This document shows, piece by piece, positions 15,882-24,403 of a stretch of 64,000 nt of DNA. The notes under the pieces are model-generated. The model was not told where the DNA came from and searched no databases. It was given only the letters and a program-made list of their open reading frames with translations. This stretch comes from Pseudomonadales bacterium (GTDB taxonomy: Bacteria; Pseudomonadota; Gammaproteobacteria; Pseudomonadales; Azotimanducaceae). A program made the position numbers and the translations under genes. The stretch is taken from the NCBI GenBank assembly GCA_022825925.1, contig JAJDVW010000016.1:124001-188000 (forward strand), written 5' to 3'. Each line of letters starts with the position of its first letter. Position 1 is the stretch's first letter.

Positions 15882-17572
15882 CGAAAGACGACGGCCTGGC
15901 CGCGATCCGGACGCAACTGGTCTGGAACCGACTGCTCGCCATCGTGGAGGAGCAGGCGCGCACGTTGATGCGCACGGCGTTCTCGACGGTGGTGCGGGAG
16001 GCCGGCGACCTCTCGGCCGGGGTCTTCGACACCCGCGGCGCCATGCTCGCGCAGGCGGTCACCGGCACGCCCGGCCACGTCAACGCGATGGCCGAGTCCG
16101 TGGGCAAGTTCCTCGCGAAGCACCCCCTCGACACCCTCGTCCCCGGCGACGTGCTGCTGACCAACGATCCCTGGGACGCCACCGGCCACCTGAACGACTT
16201 CACGGTGGTGACGCCGGTGTTCGCGAGCGCGCGCCCGGTCGCGCTCTTCGCGAGCACCAGCCACATCGCCGACGTCGGCGGCCGCGGCTTCGGGCCGGAG
16301 GCGAACGAGGTGTTCGAGGAGGGCATCGCCATCCCGATCGGGCACCTGTTCCGCGCCGGCGAACTGAACGCGACGCTCATGGACATCGTGCGCGCCAACG
16401 TGCGCGACCCGCTGGTGGCGGAAGGCGACCTCTACTCACTCACGGCCTGCAACGCAACCGGCGCGGAACGGCTCCTGGCCATGCTCGAGGACTTCGGCCT
16501 CGACGGCCTCGACGAGGCGGGCGCCGCCGTCGTCGCGAGTTCGCGCCGCGCCATGGCGGAGGAGATCGCGGCACTCCCGAACGGCACCTGGCGCCACGCG
16601 ATGGACGTCGACGGCTACGACGCGCCGGTACACCTCGCCTGCGCGCTGACGATCGGGGACGGGCGCATCCGGGTGGACTTCGACGGCACGTCCGGTCTCT
16701 CGCGCTTCGGCATCAACGTGCCCCTCAACTACACGCGCGCCTACGCGTCGTTCGGCGTGCGCTGCGTGGTCGGCGGGGACGTGCCGAACAACGCCGGATC
16801 GCTGGAACTGGTCGAAGTGACCGCGCCGGAAGGCTGCATCCTGAACGCCCCGCGCCCGGCGGCGGTGTCCGCCCGCCACGCGCTGGGGCAACTGCTGCCC
16901 GACGTCATCCTGGGGTGCCTGGCGCAGGTCATCCCGGACCGCGTCCCGGCCGAGGGGGCTTCCTGCATCTGGAACCCCGTGCTGCTGTCGAGTTCCCATG
17001 CCGCTGCGGGCGATAACGCGCCCGGGGCGTCGTTCGTCATCAACCCCATCTTCAACGGCGGCACCGGCGCCCGACCCGGCAAGGACGGCCTCTCCACGAC
17101 GGCGTTCCCCTCCGGCGTGCGGATCACCCCCACGGAGATCAACGAGGTGACGTCGCCCCTCGTCGTCTGGCGCAAGGAATACCTCGCGGACTCCGGCGGC
17201 CCCGGCCGGCTGCGCGGCGGCCTCGGGCAGGTGATCGAGATCGCCCACGCCCGGGGCGCGCCGTTCGAGGTGTCGCGCATGTTCGACCGGGTCCGGCATC
17301 CGGCGCGGGGGCGCGATGGCGGGCGGGCAGGGCGCGCGGGAGCGGTGTACCTGAAGGACGGCGACACCCGCACGGAGCTGGCGCCGAAGGGGAAGGAGAC
17401 CGTGCCGCCCGGTGCGACGCTGGTGATGGAGACACCTGGGGGCGGCGGCATCGGAGATCCCCGGGAGCGGGACGCGGAGGCCGTGCGCAGCGACATGGAG
17501 GCGGGTGTGGTCTCGGCGACCGCCGCGGTGGCGATGTACGGGCGGAAGATCGGTGGCGAAGGCAGCGCCTGA
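15878..17572 (+). CDS. hyuB: HyuB: hydantoinase/oxoprolinase family, partner subunit
   Basis: 564 residues, starting at the ATG that overlaps the hyuA TGA. It has the family stretches LVWNRLLAIVEEQARTLMRTAF at the start, VLLTNDPWDATGHLNDFTV, FASTSHIADVGGRGFG and the C-terminal METPGGGGIGDP. HyuA and HyuB together form the cytosolic enzyme complex. The two genes make a compact operon with no transporter or regulator attached, and a 245-base gap follows before the autotransporter gene. Confidence 0.93.
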   Translation: MTKDDGLAAIRTQLVWNRLLAIVEEQARTLMRTAFSTVVREAGDLSAGVFDTRGAMLAQAVTGTPGHVNAMAESVGKFLAKHPLDTLVPGDVLLTNDPWDATGHLNDFTVVTPVFASARPVALFASTSHIADVGGRGFGPEANEVFEEGIAIPIGHLFRAGELNATLMDIVRANVRDPLVAEGDLYSLTACNATGAERLLAMLEDFGLDGLDEAGAAVVASSRRAMAEEIAALPNGTWRHAMDVDGYDAPVHLACALTIGDGRIRVDFDGTSGLSRFGINVPLNYTRAYASFGVRCVVGGDVPNNAGSLELVEVTAPEGCILNAPRPAAVSARHALGQLLPDVILGCLAQVIPDRVPAEGASCIWNPVLLSSSHAAAGDNAPGASFVINPIFNGGTGARPGKDGLSTTAFPSGVRITPTEINEVTSPLVVWRKEYLADSGGPGRLRGGLGQVIEIAHARGAPFEVSRMFDRVRHPARGRDGGRAGRAGAVYLKDGDTRTELAPKGKETVPPGATLVMETPGGGGIGDPRERDAEAVRSDMEAGVVSATAAVAMYGRKIGGEGSA

Positions 17573-17818
17573 GTGTGTCGCGACGCCGGATGCCTTGAGA
17601 TTCGACAGTTCGGGAACGGGAGTCCTTTGTTACACTAGCGACCGAACCAGCGGAAGGCTGGGCTCCCTCGTGGGAAGTATCGGGACCGATAGTCTGTCCA
17701 CGGCACTTCGTTAGTCCAACGGGGGTGGGTAGCAGCGGATCGACGTGTCTAGGCCTCTTCTCGAGCAGATGAGCCGAGAGCGCCGGTCCAGCGGATGGAG
17801 ACGACTTTGGGAGGCGCG
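17573..17818 (+). other. Intergenic region upstream of the autotransporter gene
   Basis: About 245 bases without a supported gene. TACACT at 17631-17636 is a possible -10 box, but the -35 is poor. The only clear signal is the ribosome-binding site GGAGG just before the ATG at 17819. Confidence 0.35.
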
Positions 17819-20800
17819 ATGACCGTACCACGAACTCCGCATGTTCCGTTCCTTTCCGATCGATCATTCGGCCTCCATGCCTTGATCTGGTGTGTCGCGG
17901 CGGCCGCGCTGTCTCTCGGCTCGTTGAGCGCCGTCGCCCAAGGCGGGGCGCCCACGGTCGAAGCCCCGGTTCCGGACGCCGAACTCCGCGTGGGCTACGA
18001 CCCCTATCGCATTCATCTCGAGGACTATTTCGGCGGCCGGCACGAGGAATGCATCGCCGAGTCGTCCGACGAAAGCGTGGCCCGCGTGGTCCTGCAGGGC
18101 TTCCGCGTGCGGGTCATCCCGGTCGGCGCCGGCACCGCCACGATCACCGTGGGCGCCATCAACGGGGCCGGTACCACGACGCAGACCTTTCAGGTCACGG
18201 TCACTTACCCGGCTCCCGGCATCGGGGACCCGTTGCCGGACACGGAGGTGCGCGTCAGCGAGTCCATCACCGTCGATCTGACGGACGCCTTCACCGGTCT
18301 GGTGCTGGACATGACCGCGACGGTGTCGGCGGAAGAGCATGCGACGGCTTCGGTCCGCCGTTGGACCCCAAGGGAAGGGCCCCGCCAAAGCGAACTGACG
18401 CTCGCGGGCCTGTTGCACGGACCCGTGACGGTCACGGTGGTCGCGAGCAACGAAGGGGGCAGTACGGAACGCACGTTCGCGCTCATGGTCCGCGACATTC
18501 CGCCCATGGTCGCCACTGCGCTGGAGCCCGTGTCGATGTACGCGGACGCAACGGTGATGGTCGATCTCGAGGGGGCGTTCTCGGGCACGCACCTGACGTA
18601 CTCGGCCGCGTCGTCCGCGGATGACATGGCCGCCGTCTCGGTGGACGGCTCGATGCTGTCGATTAGCGGAGGCCTGGCGGGTGAGCCCACCGTGACGGTG
18701 ACGGCCACCAACAACGAGGGCAACGCATCGCAGGAGGTCATGGTCACGGTCATGGACGTGCCTCCGGAGGTTGCGGAGGCGCTGGAGCCCGCGTCGGTCT
18801 ACGTGGACAGTCCGATGACCTTCGACCTGTCCGGCGCGTTCTCGGGGACGAACCTCGAGTATGCCGCCATGTCCTCGTCGGAGGAGATGGCGACGGTTTC
18901 GGTGGACGGCGCGATGCTGACCGTCTCCGGGCACTTGGCTGGAGACGTCACGGTCACCGTGACGGCGTCGAACACGGCGGGCGAGGCTGTGCAGGACCTG
19001 ATGGTGACGGTGAAGGACGTACCGCCCGCGGTCGTTGCGCCGCTCGACGCGATTACGCTGCAGGTCGGCATGACGGAGACGGTCGATGTGGCCGGCAAGT
19101 TCTCCGGCACGAACCTGGAGTACTCCGCCATGTCTTCGTCGGAGGAGATGGCGACGGTTTCCGTCGACGGCACCATGGTGACGGTGACCGCGCTGGTCGC
19201 CGGGCCCGTGACCGTGACGGTGACGGCGTCGAACACGGCGGGCTCGGTCTCGCAGGACATGATGGTGACCGTGGAGGACGTGCCGCCCGCGGTGGCCGAA
19301 CCGCTCGATCCGATCTCCCTGCAGGTCGGCATGATGGAGACGGTCGATCTCTCCGGCGCGTTCTCGGGTACGGCGCTGACCTACACCGCGATGTCGTCTT
19401 CGGAAGAGATGGCGACGGTCTCGGTGGACGGCGCGATGCTGACCGTGACCGGACTGGTCGCGGGGCCCGTCACCGTGACGGTGACGGCGACGAACACCGC
19501 GGGAAGCGCCTCGCAGGACCTCGACGTGACGGTGGAGGACGTGCCTCCCGCGGTCGCCGAGATGCTGTCCGACATCGAAGTGCGTGTCGGTGACACGATG
19601 ATGGTCGACATATCCGGGGCGTTTTCCGGTACGGCGTTGCAGTATTCGGCGATGTCCTCGTCCGACGCGATGGCGACGGTTGCGCTGGAGGGCACGTCGC
19701 TGAGCGTGACCGGCGTGGCCGCCGGGCCGGCGACGGTGACCGTCACGGCCATGAACAGCGCCGCCAGCGCATACCAGATGTTCGAGGTGAACGTCCGCGA
19801 CGTGCCGCCGGGCGCGGTGGGCGCGCTGCCCGACATCTCGCTGGTCGCCGGTGGGGCGCCGCAGACGATCAACCTCGCCGAGTACTTCAGCGGTACCGCG
19901 CTGGTGTTCGGCGCGACCGGCACCGGCGAGGCCGTACGCGTGTCCCTGGCGGGTGCGCAACTCACGGTCGAACCGGCCATCGAAGGCGTGGCGACCGTCA
20001 CGGTCAACGTGTCCAACACGGAAGGCGCGATCAGTTCGTCCTTCGATGCGACGGTCATGACGAGCGCGGCGGAAGCCGATGCCATCGAGCGCAGCCTCGC
20101 GGCGATCGGCGCCGCAACGTTGTCGAGCGTGCAATCGGCTTTCAGCGCGCGATTCCGCGGTCACGGGGCGGCCGTCCCGGCCGAGCCGTCGTCATTCGCC
20201 GACGCGGCCAGTGGCGGAGCCTTCGACATGCTGGACGGGCCTTACGGCGGCGCCAGCGGCACCGGCGGCTGGTACGGCGCGGACTGGAACCGGCCCGACT
20301 GGGGCGGCGCCGGCGCGCATCGCCAGGATTGGGGTAGCCCGAACTGGAACGCCGGTCCCATGTCCGGCGCCTGGGGGGACGGCCGAGGGTACGGGTCGGG
20401 TTACGGCACGTACGGCCCGATGGCCAACCAGAGCTTCATCATGCCGCTCTCGGCGAGCGGCGGCGCCGGCGACGACAGGGCCTTCTCCGTCTGGGGACAT
20501 GCCGACTGGCAGTCCTTCGAGGGTTCCGGCATCGACGGCGACCTGAGCTCGGTCTACCTCGGCGTCGACATGACGGTCGGGGATGGCTGGCTGGTGGGGC
20601 TCGCGGCATCGCAGAGCGACGGCGACGTCGATTACCGGTTCTCTAGCGACGCTGCCAGCGGCAGGGGCTCGCTCTCGACCGACATGATGAGCGTCTTCCC
20701 GTATGCGAGGTTCGAGGTGGACCAGTGCACGGAGCTTTGGGCCGTGCTGGGCTTCGGCTCCGGGGACATCGAGAGCCGCAGGAGCGCCGTAGCGCGCACC

Positions 20801-21589
20801 AGCGTGGCGGATCTTTCCATGTCGATGGTGTCCGCCGGCGGCAGCCGGGTGGTTTCCTCCGGGGAGGGCTGGTCCATCACGCTGCTCGGCGACGTCGCCT
20901 CCCTGAACATGGACACCGATGGCATCACGGGCGCCATCTCGAACGTGGAAGTCGACGTGCGCCGCATCCGCGCGGCCGTCGAGGGCAAGCGCACCGTCGT
21001 GATGGACGACGGCGGTCGCGTGGTCCTGTTCGGACAGCTGGGCGCCCGCAGCGACTCCGGCGACGGCGACACGGGCCAGGGCGCGGAAATCAGCGCGGGC
21101 GTGCGTTACAACACGGCCGGCAGGTTCAGCGTCGAGTTCATGGGGCGGTTCCTCGCGAACCATTCCGAAGACGACGTGGAAGAGAGCGCTTTCAGCATCT
21201 CCGCGATGTTGCGGCCGGAGTCGGATGGCAGCGGCGTGAGCGTCGCCCTCTCGTCGCGGCTCGGCAGGGACTTCGGTCTGTCCGGCGTGATGCCCGGCGT
21301 CGACTACGACTACGTGCGGCGCGTGCGGGGCATCCGGGACGACTGGGGCTTCGACGCGAGGGTGGGCTATGGGATGGCCGACACCGGACTGCCCGGCGTC
21401 CTGACGCCGTTCGCGAAGATGGACCTCACGTCAGCCCACCGGCGCGGCGCCCGTATCGGGGCGCGCTTCGACGCCGAGAGTCGCCTGGTGCGCTACATGA
21501 GCGTCGAAGTGAGCGCCGGCTCGGCGTATCACTTCCTTGACGACACCATGGCCGGGTTGGTCGAGTTGCGCGGGGAACTGCGCTTCTGA
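17819..21589 (+). CDS. Autotransporter-like protein with tandem Ig/cadherin-like repeats
   Basis: About 1256 residues. A signal peptide (hydrophobic core near residues 20-40, ending SAVAQG) is followed by roughly eight repeats of about 88 residues, each with a core like FSGTALTYTAMSS, MATVSVDGAMLTV, AGPVTVTVTATN and DVPPAVAE. After a glycine/tryptophan-rich linker, the last 300 residues alternate as outer-membrane beta strands and end in LVELRGELRF with a terminal phenylalanine, as in autotransporter barrels. It is probably a surface protein exported by its own barrel (type V). The ATG at 17819 has GGAGG at good distance, so the in-frame ATG at 17795 is less likely. Confidence 0.85.
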   Translation: MTVPRTPHVPFLSDRSFGLHALIWCVAAAALSLGSLSAVAQGGAPTVEAPVPDAELRVGYDPYRIHLEDYFGGRHEECIAESSDESVARVVLQGFRVRVIPVGAGTATITVGAINGAGTTTQTFQVTVTYPAPGIGDPLPDTEVRVSESITVDLTDAFTGLVLDMTATVSAEEHATASVRRWTPREGPRQSELTLAGLLHGPVTVTVVASNEGGSTERTFALMVRDIPPMVATALEPVSMYADATVMVDLEGAFSGTHLTYSAASSADDMAAVSVDGSMLSISGGLAGEPTVTVTATNNEGNASQEVMVTVMDVPPEVAEALEPASVYVDSPMTFDLSGAFSGTNLEYAAMSSSEEMATVSVDGAMLTVSGHLAGDVTVTVTASNTAGEAVQDLMVTVKDVPPAVVAPLDAITLQVGMTETVDVAGKFSGTNLEYSAMSSSEEMATVSVDGTMVTVTALVAGPVTVTVTASNTAGSVSQDMMVTVEDVPPAVAEPLDPISLQVGMMETVDLSGAFSGTALTYTAMSSSEEMATVSVDGAMLTVTGLVAGPVTVTVTATNTAGSASQDLDVTVEDVPPAVAEMLSDIEVRVGDTMMVDISGAFSGTALQYSAMSSSDAMATVALEGTSLSVTGVAAGPATVTVTAMNSAASAYQMFEVNVRDVPPGAVGALPDISLVAGGAPQTINLAEYFSGTALVFGATGTGEAVRVSLAGAQLTVEPAIEGVATVTVNVSNTEGAISSSFDATVMTSAAEADAIERSLAAIGAATLSSVQSAFSARFRGHGAAVPAEPSSFADAASGGAFDMLDGPYGGASGTGGWYGADWNRPDWGGAGAHRQDWGSPNWNAGPMSGAWGDGRGYGSGYGTYGPMANQSFIMPLSASGGAGDDRAFSVWGHADWQSFEGSGIDGDLSSVYLGVDMTVGDGWLVGLAASQSDGDVDYRFSSDAASGRGSLSTDMMSVFPYARFEVDQCTELWAVLGFGSGDIESRRSAVARTSVADLSMSMVSAGGSRVVSSGEGWSITLLGDVASLNMDTDGITGAISNVEVDVRRIRAAVEGKRTVVMDDGGRVVLFGQLGARSDSGDGDTGQGAEISAGVRYNTAGRFSVEFMGRFLANHSEDDVEESAFSISAMLRPESDGSGVSVALSSRLGRDFGLSGVMPGVDYDYVRRVRGIRDDWGFDARVGYGMADTGLPGVLTPFAKMDLTSAHRRGARIGARFDAESRLVRYMSVEVSAGSAYHFLDDTMAGLVELRGELRF
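18225..20065 (+). repeat. Tandem repeats of about 264 bases encoding Ig-like domains
   Basis: At least six consecutive units of about 264 bases (88 residues). Units 3 to 5 are the closest to each other, with repeated MATVSVDG and VTVTVTA coding stretches. The outer units are more diverged, which suggests expansion from the middle. Confidence 0.8.
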
Positions 21590-21634
21590 GGGCCGCCCGG
21601 CTCGGCCTCGGGTTGCCGGGATCGGCGTCGATCC

Positions 21635-21721
21635 TGGTGCCCGGGGCCGGAGTCGAACCGGCACGGAGTTGCCTCCGAGGGATTTTAAGTCCCTTGTGTC
21701 TACCTGTTTCACCACCCGGGC
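21635..21721 (-). tRNA. tRNA-Leu (anticodon UAA)
   Basis: Minus-strand 87-base tRNA with a GCCCGGG/CCCGGGC acceptor stem and discriminator A. The anticodon loop is CTTAAAA with TAA at the anticodon position, and there is a long variable arm (CTCGGAGGCAACTCCG) as in class II leucine tRNAs. The T-loop is TTCGACT and CCA is encoded at 21637-21635. Confidence 0.95.
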
Positions 21722-21771
21722 AGGCGCTCGAAGCGTAGCCGCCAAACGGCCCCTTGCCAAACGCGCGGACG

Positions 21772-22662
21772 CTACCAGGCGGGTGGCAGGTCCTGGCAGT
21801 AGGCTGCATGCGGGTCTCCGGCCGGCACGTCGAGTTCAAACTGGCGCGCCAGCGCGTTGTACCGCTCGATCGCCTGCTCCCGGGTGATGCGCGGGGACTT
21901 GCGGTACTCGTCCAGCGACCGCGCCGGATGGCCCACCCGACCTTCGCCGGCCCACGAGTCGAACATGGAACCCATGTCGACGGCGATGCCGCCACGCTGC
22001 TTGATCCAGTGGCAGTAGATCTTGCCGAAAACCCCGGCGCCCACCAGGAACAGCGCGCCGGGGTACGGCACGCGTAATGTCTCGCGCAGCTCCTCGAAGC
22101 CGTCCGGGAAGTGGGGCGTCTCGATGTCGCCCGTGTCCTCGAGTTCGCCTTTCACGCCGTACCACCGCACCTCGCCCACCCCGAACACCTCTCGAAGCCG
22201 ACTGGCCATTCGACGGCAGGAGATCACGCCGACGAAATCGGTGCCTTCGAGGAGCGGGCGATACAGGAGCCCGTGTTGCAGCAGGCGGTGCAACGCCGTG
22301 TGCGTGAGCACGGTACCCGGCCCGACGAGTCGCATCGACTCGAGCGCTTCGGTGACGGCGCGCCATAGCGGCATTCCGGAACGAATCTGCCGTGCCCGCG
22401 GGACGCCGAGGATGTCCGCGTTCCGAATGGCCTCGCGCAGTTCGGCGCCGAGTCGCAGGACGTCCGGGTCGGCCACGTCGATCCTGCGCAGCCAAATCCG
22501 CAGGGATCGATTCACGTCCTTGCGGCTGGTGATCTCCGGGTAGCCCATCACGGCCCCCTCGCCGTCACCGAGCCGGATGACCGACATCGGCCGCCGCGCG
22601 CGCATGTGCCGCCGGATCGCCAGGAACACGCGAAACGCGTCGAGTCGATCGGCGCTCAACAT
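21772..22662 (-). CDS. GT-D fold glycosyltransferase-like protein
   Basis: About 296 residues. The N-terminal segment SVIRLGDGEGAVMGY is the hallmark of the GT-D glycosyltransferase fold (RxGDGE), and later stretches fit it: VLTHTALHRLL, KIYCHWIKQRGGIAVDMGS. Such domains add sugars to surface glycans or glycoproteins. The acceptor is unknown. The ATG at 22662 is preceded by GGAG at 6 bases, so it is preferred over the ATG at 22695. The gene stands alone between a tRNA-Leu and a REP-like array. No polysaccharide cluster is nearby. Confidence 0.7.
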   Translation of the reverse strand: MLSADRLDAFRVFLAIRRHMRARRPMSVIRLGDGEGAVMGYPEITSRKDVNRSLRIWLRRIDVADPDVLRLGAELREAIRNADILGVPRARQIRSGMPLWRAVTEALESMRLVGPGTVLTHTALHRLLQHGLLYRPLLEGTDFVGVISCRRMASRLREVFGVGEVRWYGVKGELEDTGDIETPHFPDGFEELRETLRVPYPGALFLVGAGVFGKIYCHWIKQRGGIAVDMGSMFDSWAGEGRVGHPARSLDEYRKSPRITREQAIERYNALARQFELDVPAGDPHAAYCQDLPPAW

Positions 22663-22710
22663 GGACAACTCCACCCCCTCAAAGCCCGCGACCATACCAG
22701 AGGGAATCTC

Positions 22711-22837
22711 CGATCAGACCGGGACACACGCGGATCCGGATCAGACCGGGGATCAGACCGGGACACACGCGGATCCGGATCAGACCGATCAGACCGGGAC
22801 ACACGCGATCAGACCGGATCAGACCGGGACAGGCGCG
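22711..22837 (+). repeat. REP-like array upstream of the RAYT gene
   Basis: Seven copies of GATCAGACC are interleaved with three copies of GGGACACACGCG (starting at about 22721, 22760 and 22796) and one of GGGACAGGCGCG (22826), partly separated by the palindrome CGGATCCG. The array ends about 115 bases before the transposase ATG. The same core recurs in inverted orientation downstream of the gene. Confidence 0.9.
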
Positions 22838-22952
22838 AATCGAGTCCTACAGCCGGGCAATTTCGTCCTACGGCTTGTCTGGCGAATCTCCCGCGGAAGA
22901 CGAGGGCGTCGTCCGGTTTTTTCGCCGGTCCTGTGGGAGCAATCTCGCCCTC

Positions 22953-23879
22953 ATGGCGATACCACGTCACAAGCTGGTGGATGAAGAAAACGCGTGCTGC
23001 TACCACCTGGCCTCGCGTTGCGCACGACGGTCATGGCTATTGGGACGCGATCCCTTGACCGGGCGGGACTACTCGTACCGCAAGTCGTGGCTGGTCGATC
23101 GAATGAAGCTGCTTGCCCCGTCCTTCGCCGTGGAGATCTACGGCTTCGCGGTGATGAACAACCACTTCCACCTCGTGCTGCACTACGACCCGAAGGCCTG
23201 CGAGTCCTGGTCCGACGAGGAAGTGGCGCGGCGCTGGGTGGAGGCGTTTCCGCCGGTCGAGCACGGCAAGGTAGCAGCAGAGCGCAAGGCCGAGAAACAG
23301 GAGATGCTCCTCGGCGATCCCGACCGTCTCGCGCGCTTGCGGCGAACGCTTGGATCGCTGTCGGCGTTCATGAAACACCTCAAGCAGCCGATTGCGCGGC
23401 GTGCCAACCTGGAGGACGAGTGCGGCGGACATTTCTTTGAGCACCGGTTTTACTCGGGGGCGCTGCTCACCGAGGAAGCGCTGCTGGCCGCCATGGTGTA
23501 CGTGGACCTCAACCCCGTGCGGGCCAACCAGGTGCGCAGCTTGATTAAGTGCCGGGATACCTCCGCTGCCGAGCGGCTGCGGGTGAACGATGCGGCGGCC
23601 CTCGAAGAGTACCTCGGGCCGCTTATCTCCGGCCTGCGCGACCCCGGAGGCAAGACGAAACCGCTGCTGAACGTGACGCTTGCGGCTTATCTGACCCTTC
23701 TGCAAGACATCGTCGCGGCGGAAACCGGTGCGTCGGAGGCGCCAGACCGAGTCGCCCGCTGGATCGCGCGTGCGTCTTCCTTGCGGAAGCGGCAGCGTGC
23801 ATACGGTTCGCGGGAGCTCCTGCGAGAGTGGACAGCGGAGCGTGGCATGCGCCTGCTCGAAGAGCCCATGCTCGCCTGA
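22953..23879 (+). CDS. REP-associated tyrosine transposase (RAYT, Y1/IS200-like)
   Basis: 308 residues of the Y1_Tnp/HUH superfamily. The metal-binding HUH motif is in FAVMNNHFHLVLHYD (about residues 66-80), and the family tail GHFFEHRFYSGALL and MVYVDLNPVRA is present. RAYTs are single-copy chromosomal transposases that nick and move short REP palindromes and not a classical IS. The length, the absence of IS200 ends and the flanking clusters of inverted short repeats all fit this class. The ATG at 22953 gives the usual family start (AIPRHKLVDEENACCYHL). It may act on the motif described at 22711-22837 and 24106-24196. Confidence 0.88.
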   Translation: MAIPRHKLVDEENACCYHLASRCARRSWLLGRDPLTGRDYSYRKSWLVDRMKLLAPSFAVEIYGFAVMNNHFHLVLHYDPKACESWSDEEVARRWVEAFPPVEHGKVAAERKAEKQEMLLGDPDRLARLRRTLGSLSAFMKHLKQPIARRANLEDECGGHFFEHRFYSGALLTEEALLAAMVYVDLNPVRANQVRSLIKCRDTSAAERLRVNDAAALEEYLGPLISGLRDPGGKTKPLLNVTLAAYLTLLQDIVAAETGASEAPDRVARWIARASSLRKRQRAYGSRELLREWTAERGMRLLEEPMLA

Positions 23880-24105
23880 CGTCCCGACGAACCGGACGGA
23901 CGCGGTTGGCGTCCTGACTTCCCAACTCGGCTCCAGGCTGGCCGCCGCCGGCGCCAGCTTGGGCGACCTCGTGCGCGAGCGGCAGGCTGGTGAGCGGCGA
24001 ACCGCGCCGTGACGGCTCACCAGCGCTGCGCGCTGACTCATTTCCCCCTCGAATCCGGGATAGTCGGCCTGGCGGCTGTGACGCCCGCTCGGTTGCCCGG
24101 TGCAG
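23880..24105 (+). other. Spacer between the RAYT gene and its downstream array
   Basis: About 225 bases with no supported gene. I see only a short inverted pair around GTGAGCGG and the reverse CCGTGACGGCTCACC near 23990-24020. Confidence 0.35.
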
Positions 24106-24196
24106 GTGTGTCCCGGAGTCCTGTCTCCGTGTGTCCCGAACCTAACCGCGTGTGTCCCGAACCTACGTCCCGAACCTACGGAGTGCGCCTGTCCCG
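24106..24196 (-). repeat. REP-like array downstream of the RAYT gene, inverted
   Basis: Copies of the motif in reverse orientation: GTGTGTCCCGG near 24106, CGTGTGTCCCG at 24128, CGCGTGTGTCCCG at 24147, a partial CGTCCCGAACC near 24165 and GCGCCTGTCCCG at 24185, several followed by AACC. Together with the upstream array they bracket the RAYT gene as inverted arrays. Confidence 0.85.
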
Positions 24197-24225
24197 AACC
24201 CGTACAATGGCCGCCGCGGCCGGGC

Positions 24226-24312
24226 GCCCAGGTGTTGGAACGGGTAGACAAGCAGGATTTAGGTTCCTGTGTCCTCACGGACGTGTGGGTTCGAGTCCCA
24301 CCCTGGGCACCA
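24226..24312 (+). tRNA. tRNA-Leu (anticodon UAG)
   Basis: 87 bases, acceptor stem GCCCAGG/CCTGGGC, anticodon stem CAGGA/TCCTG with loop TTTAGGT giving TAG, long variable arm (GTCCTCACGGAC), T-loop TTCGAGT and encoded CCA at 24310-24312. It immediately precedes the T2SS gene cluster. Confidence 0.95.
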
Positions 24313-24403
24313 GCCCGGCGCGCCGCGATCCCCCGCATTCGGGGAGTGTGCGAAAATAGCGGGCCGAAGCGTCGGGGCCGCTGTAGCGGTGAACGCAAGC
24401 ACC

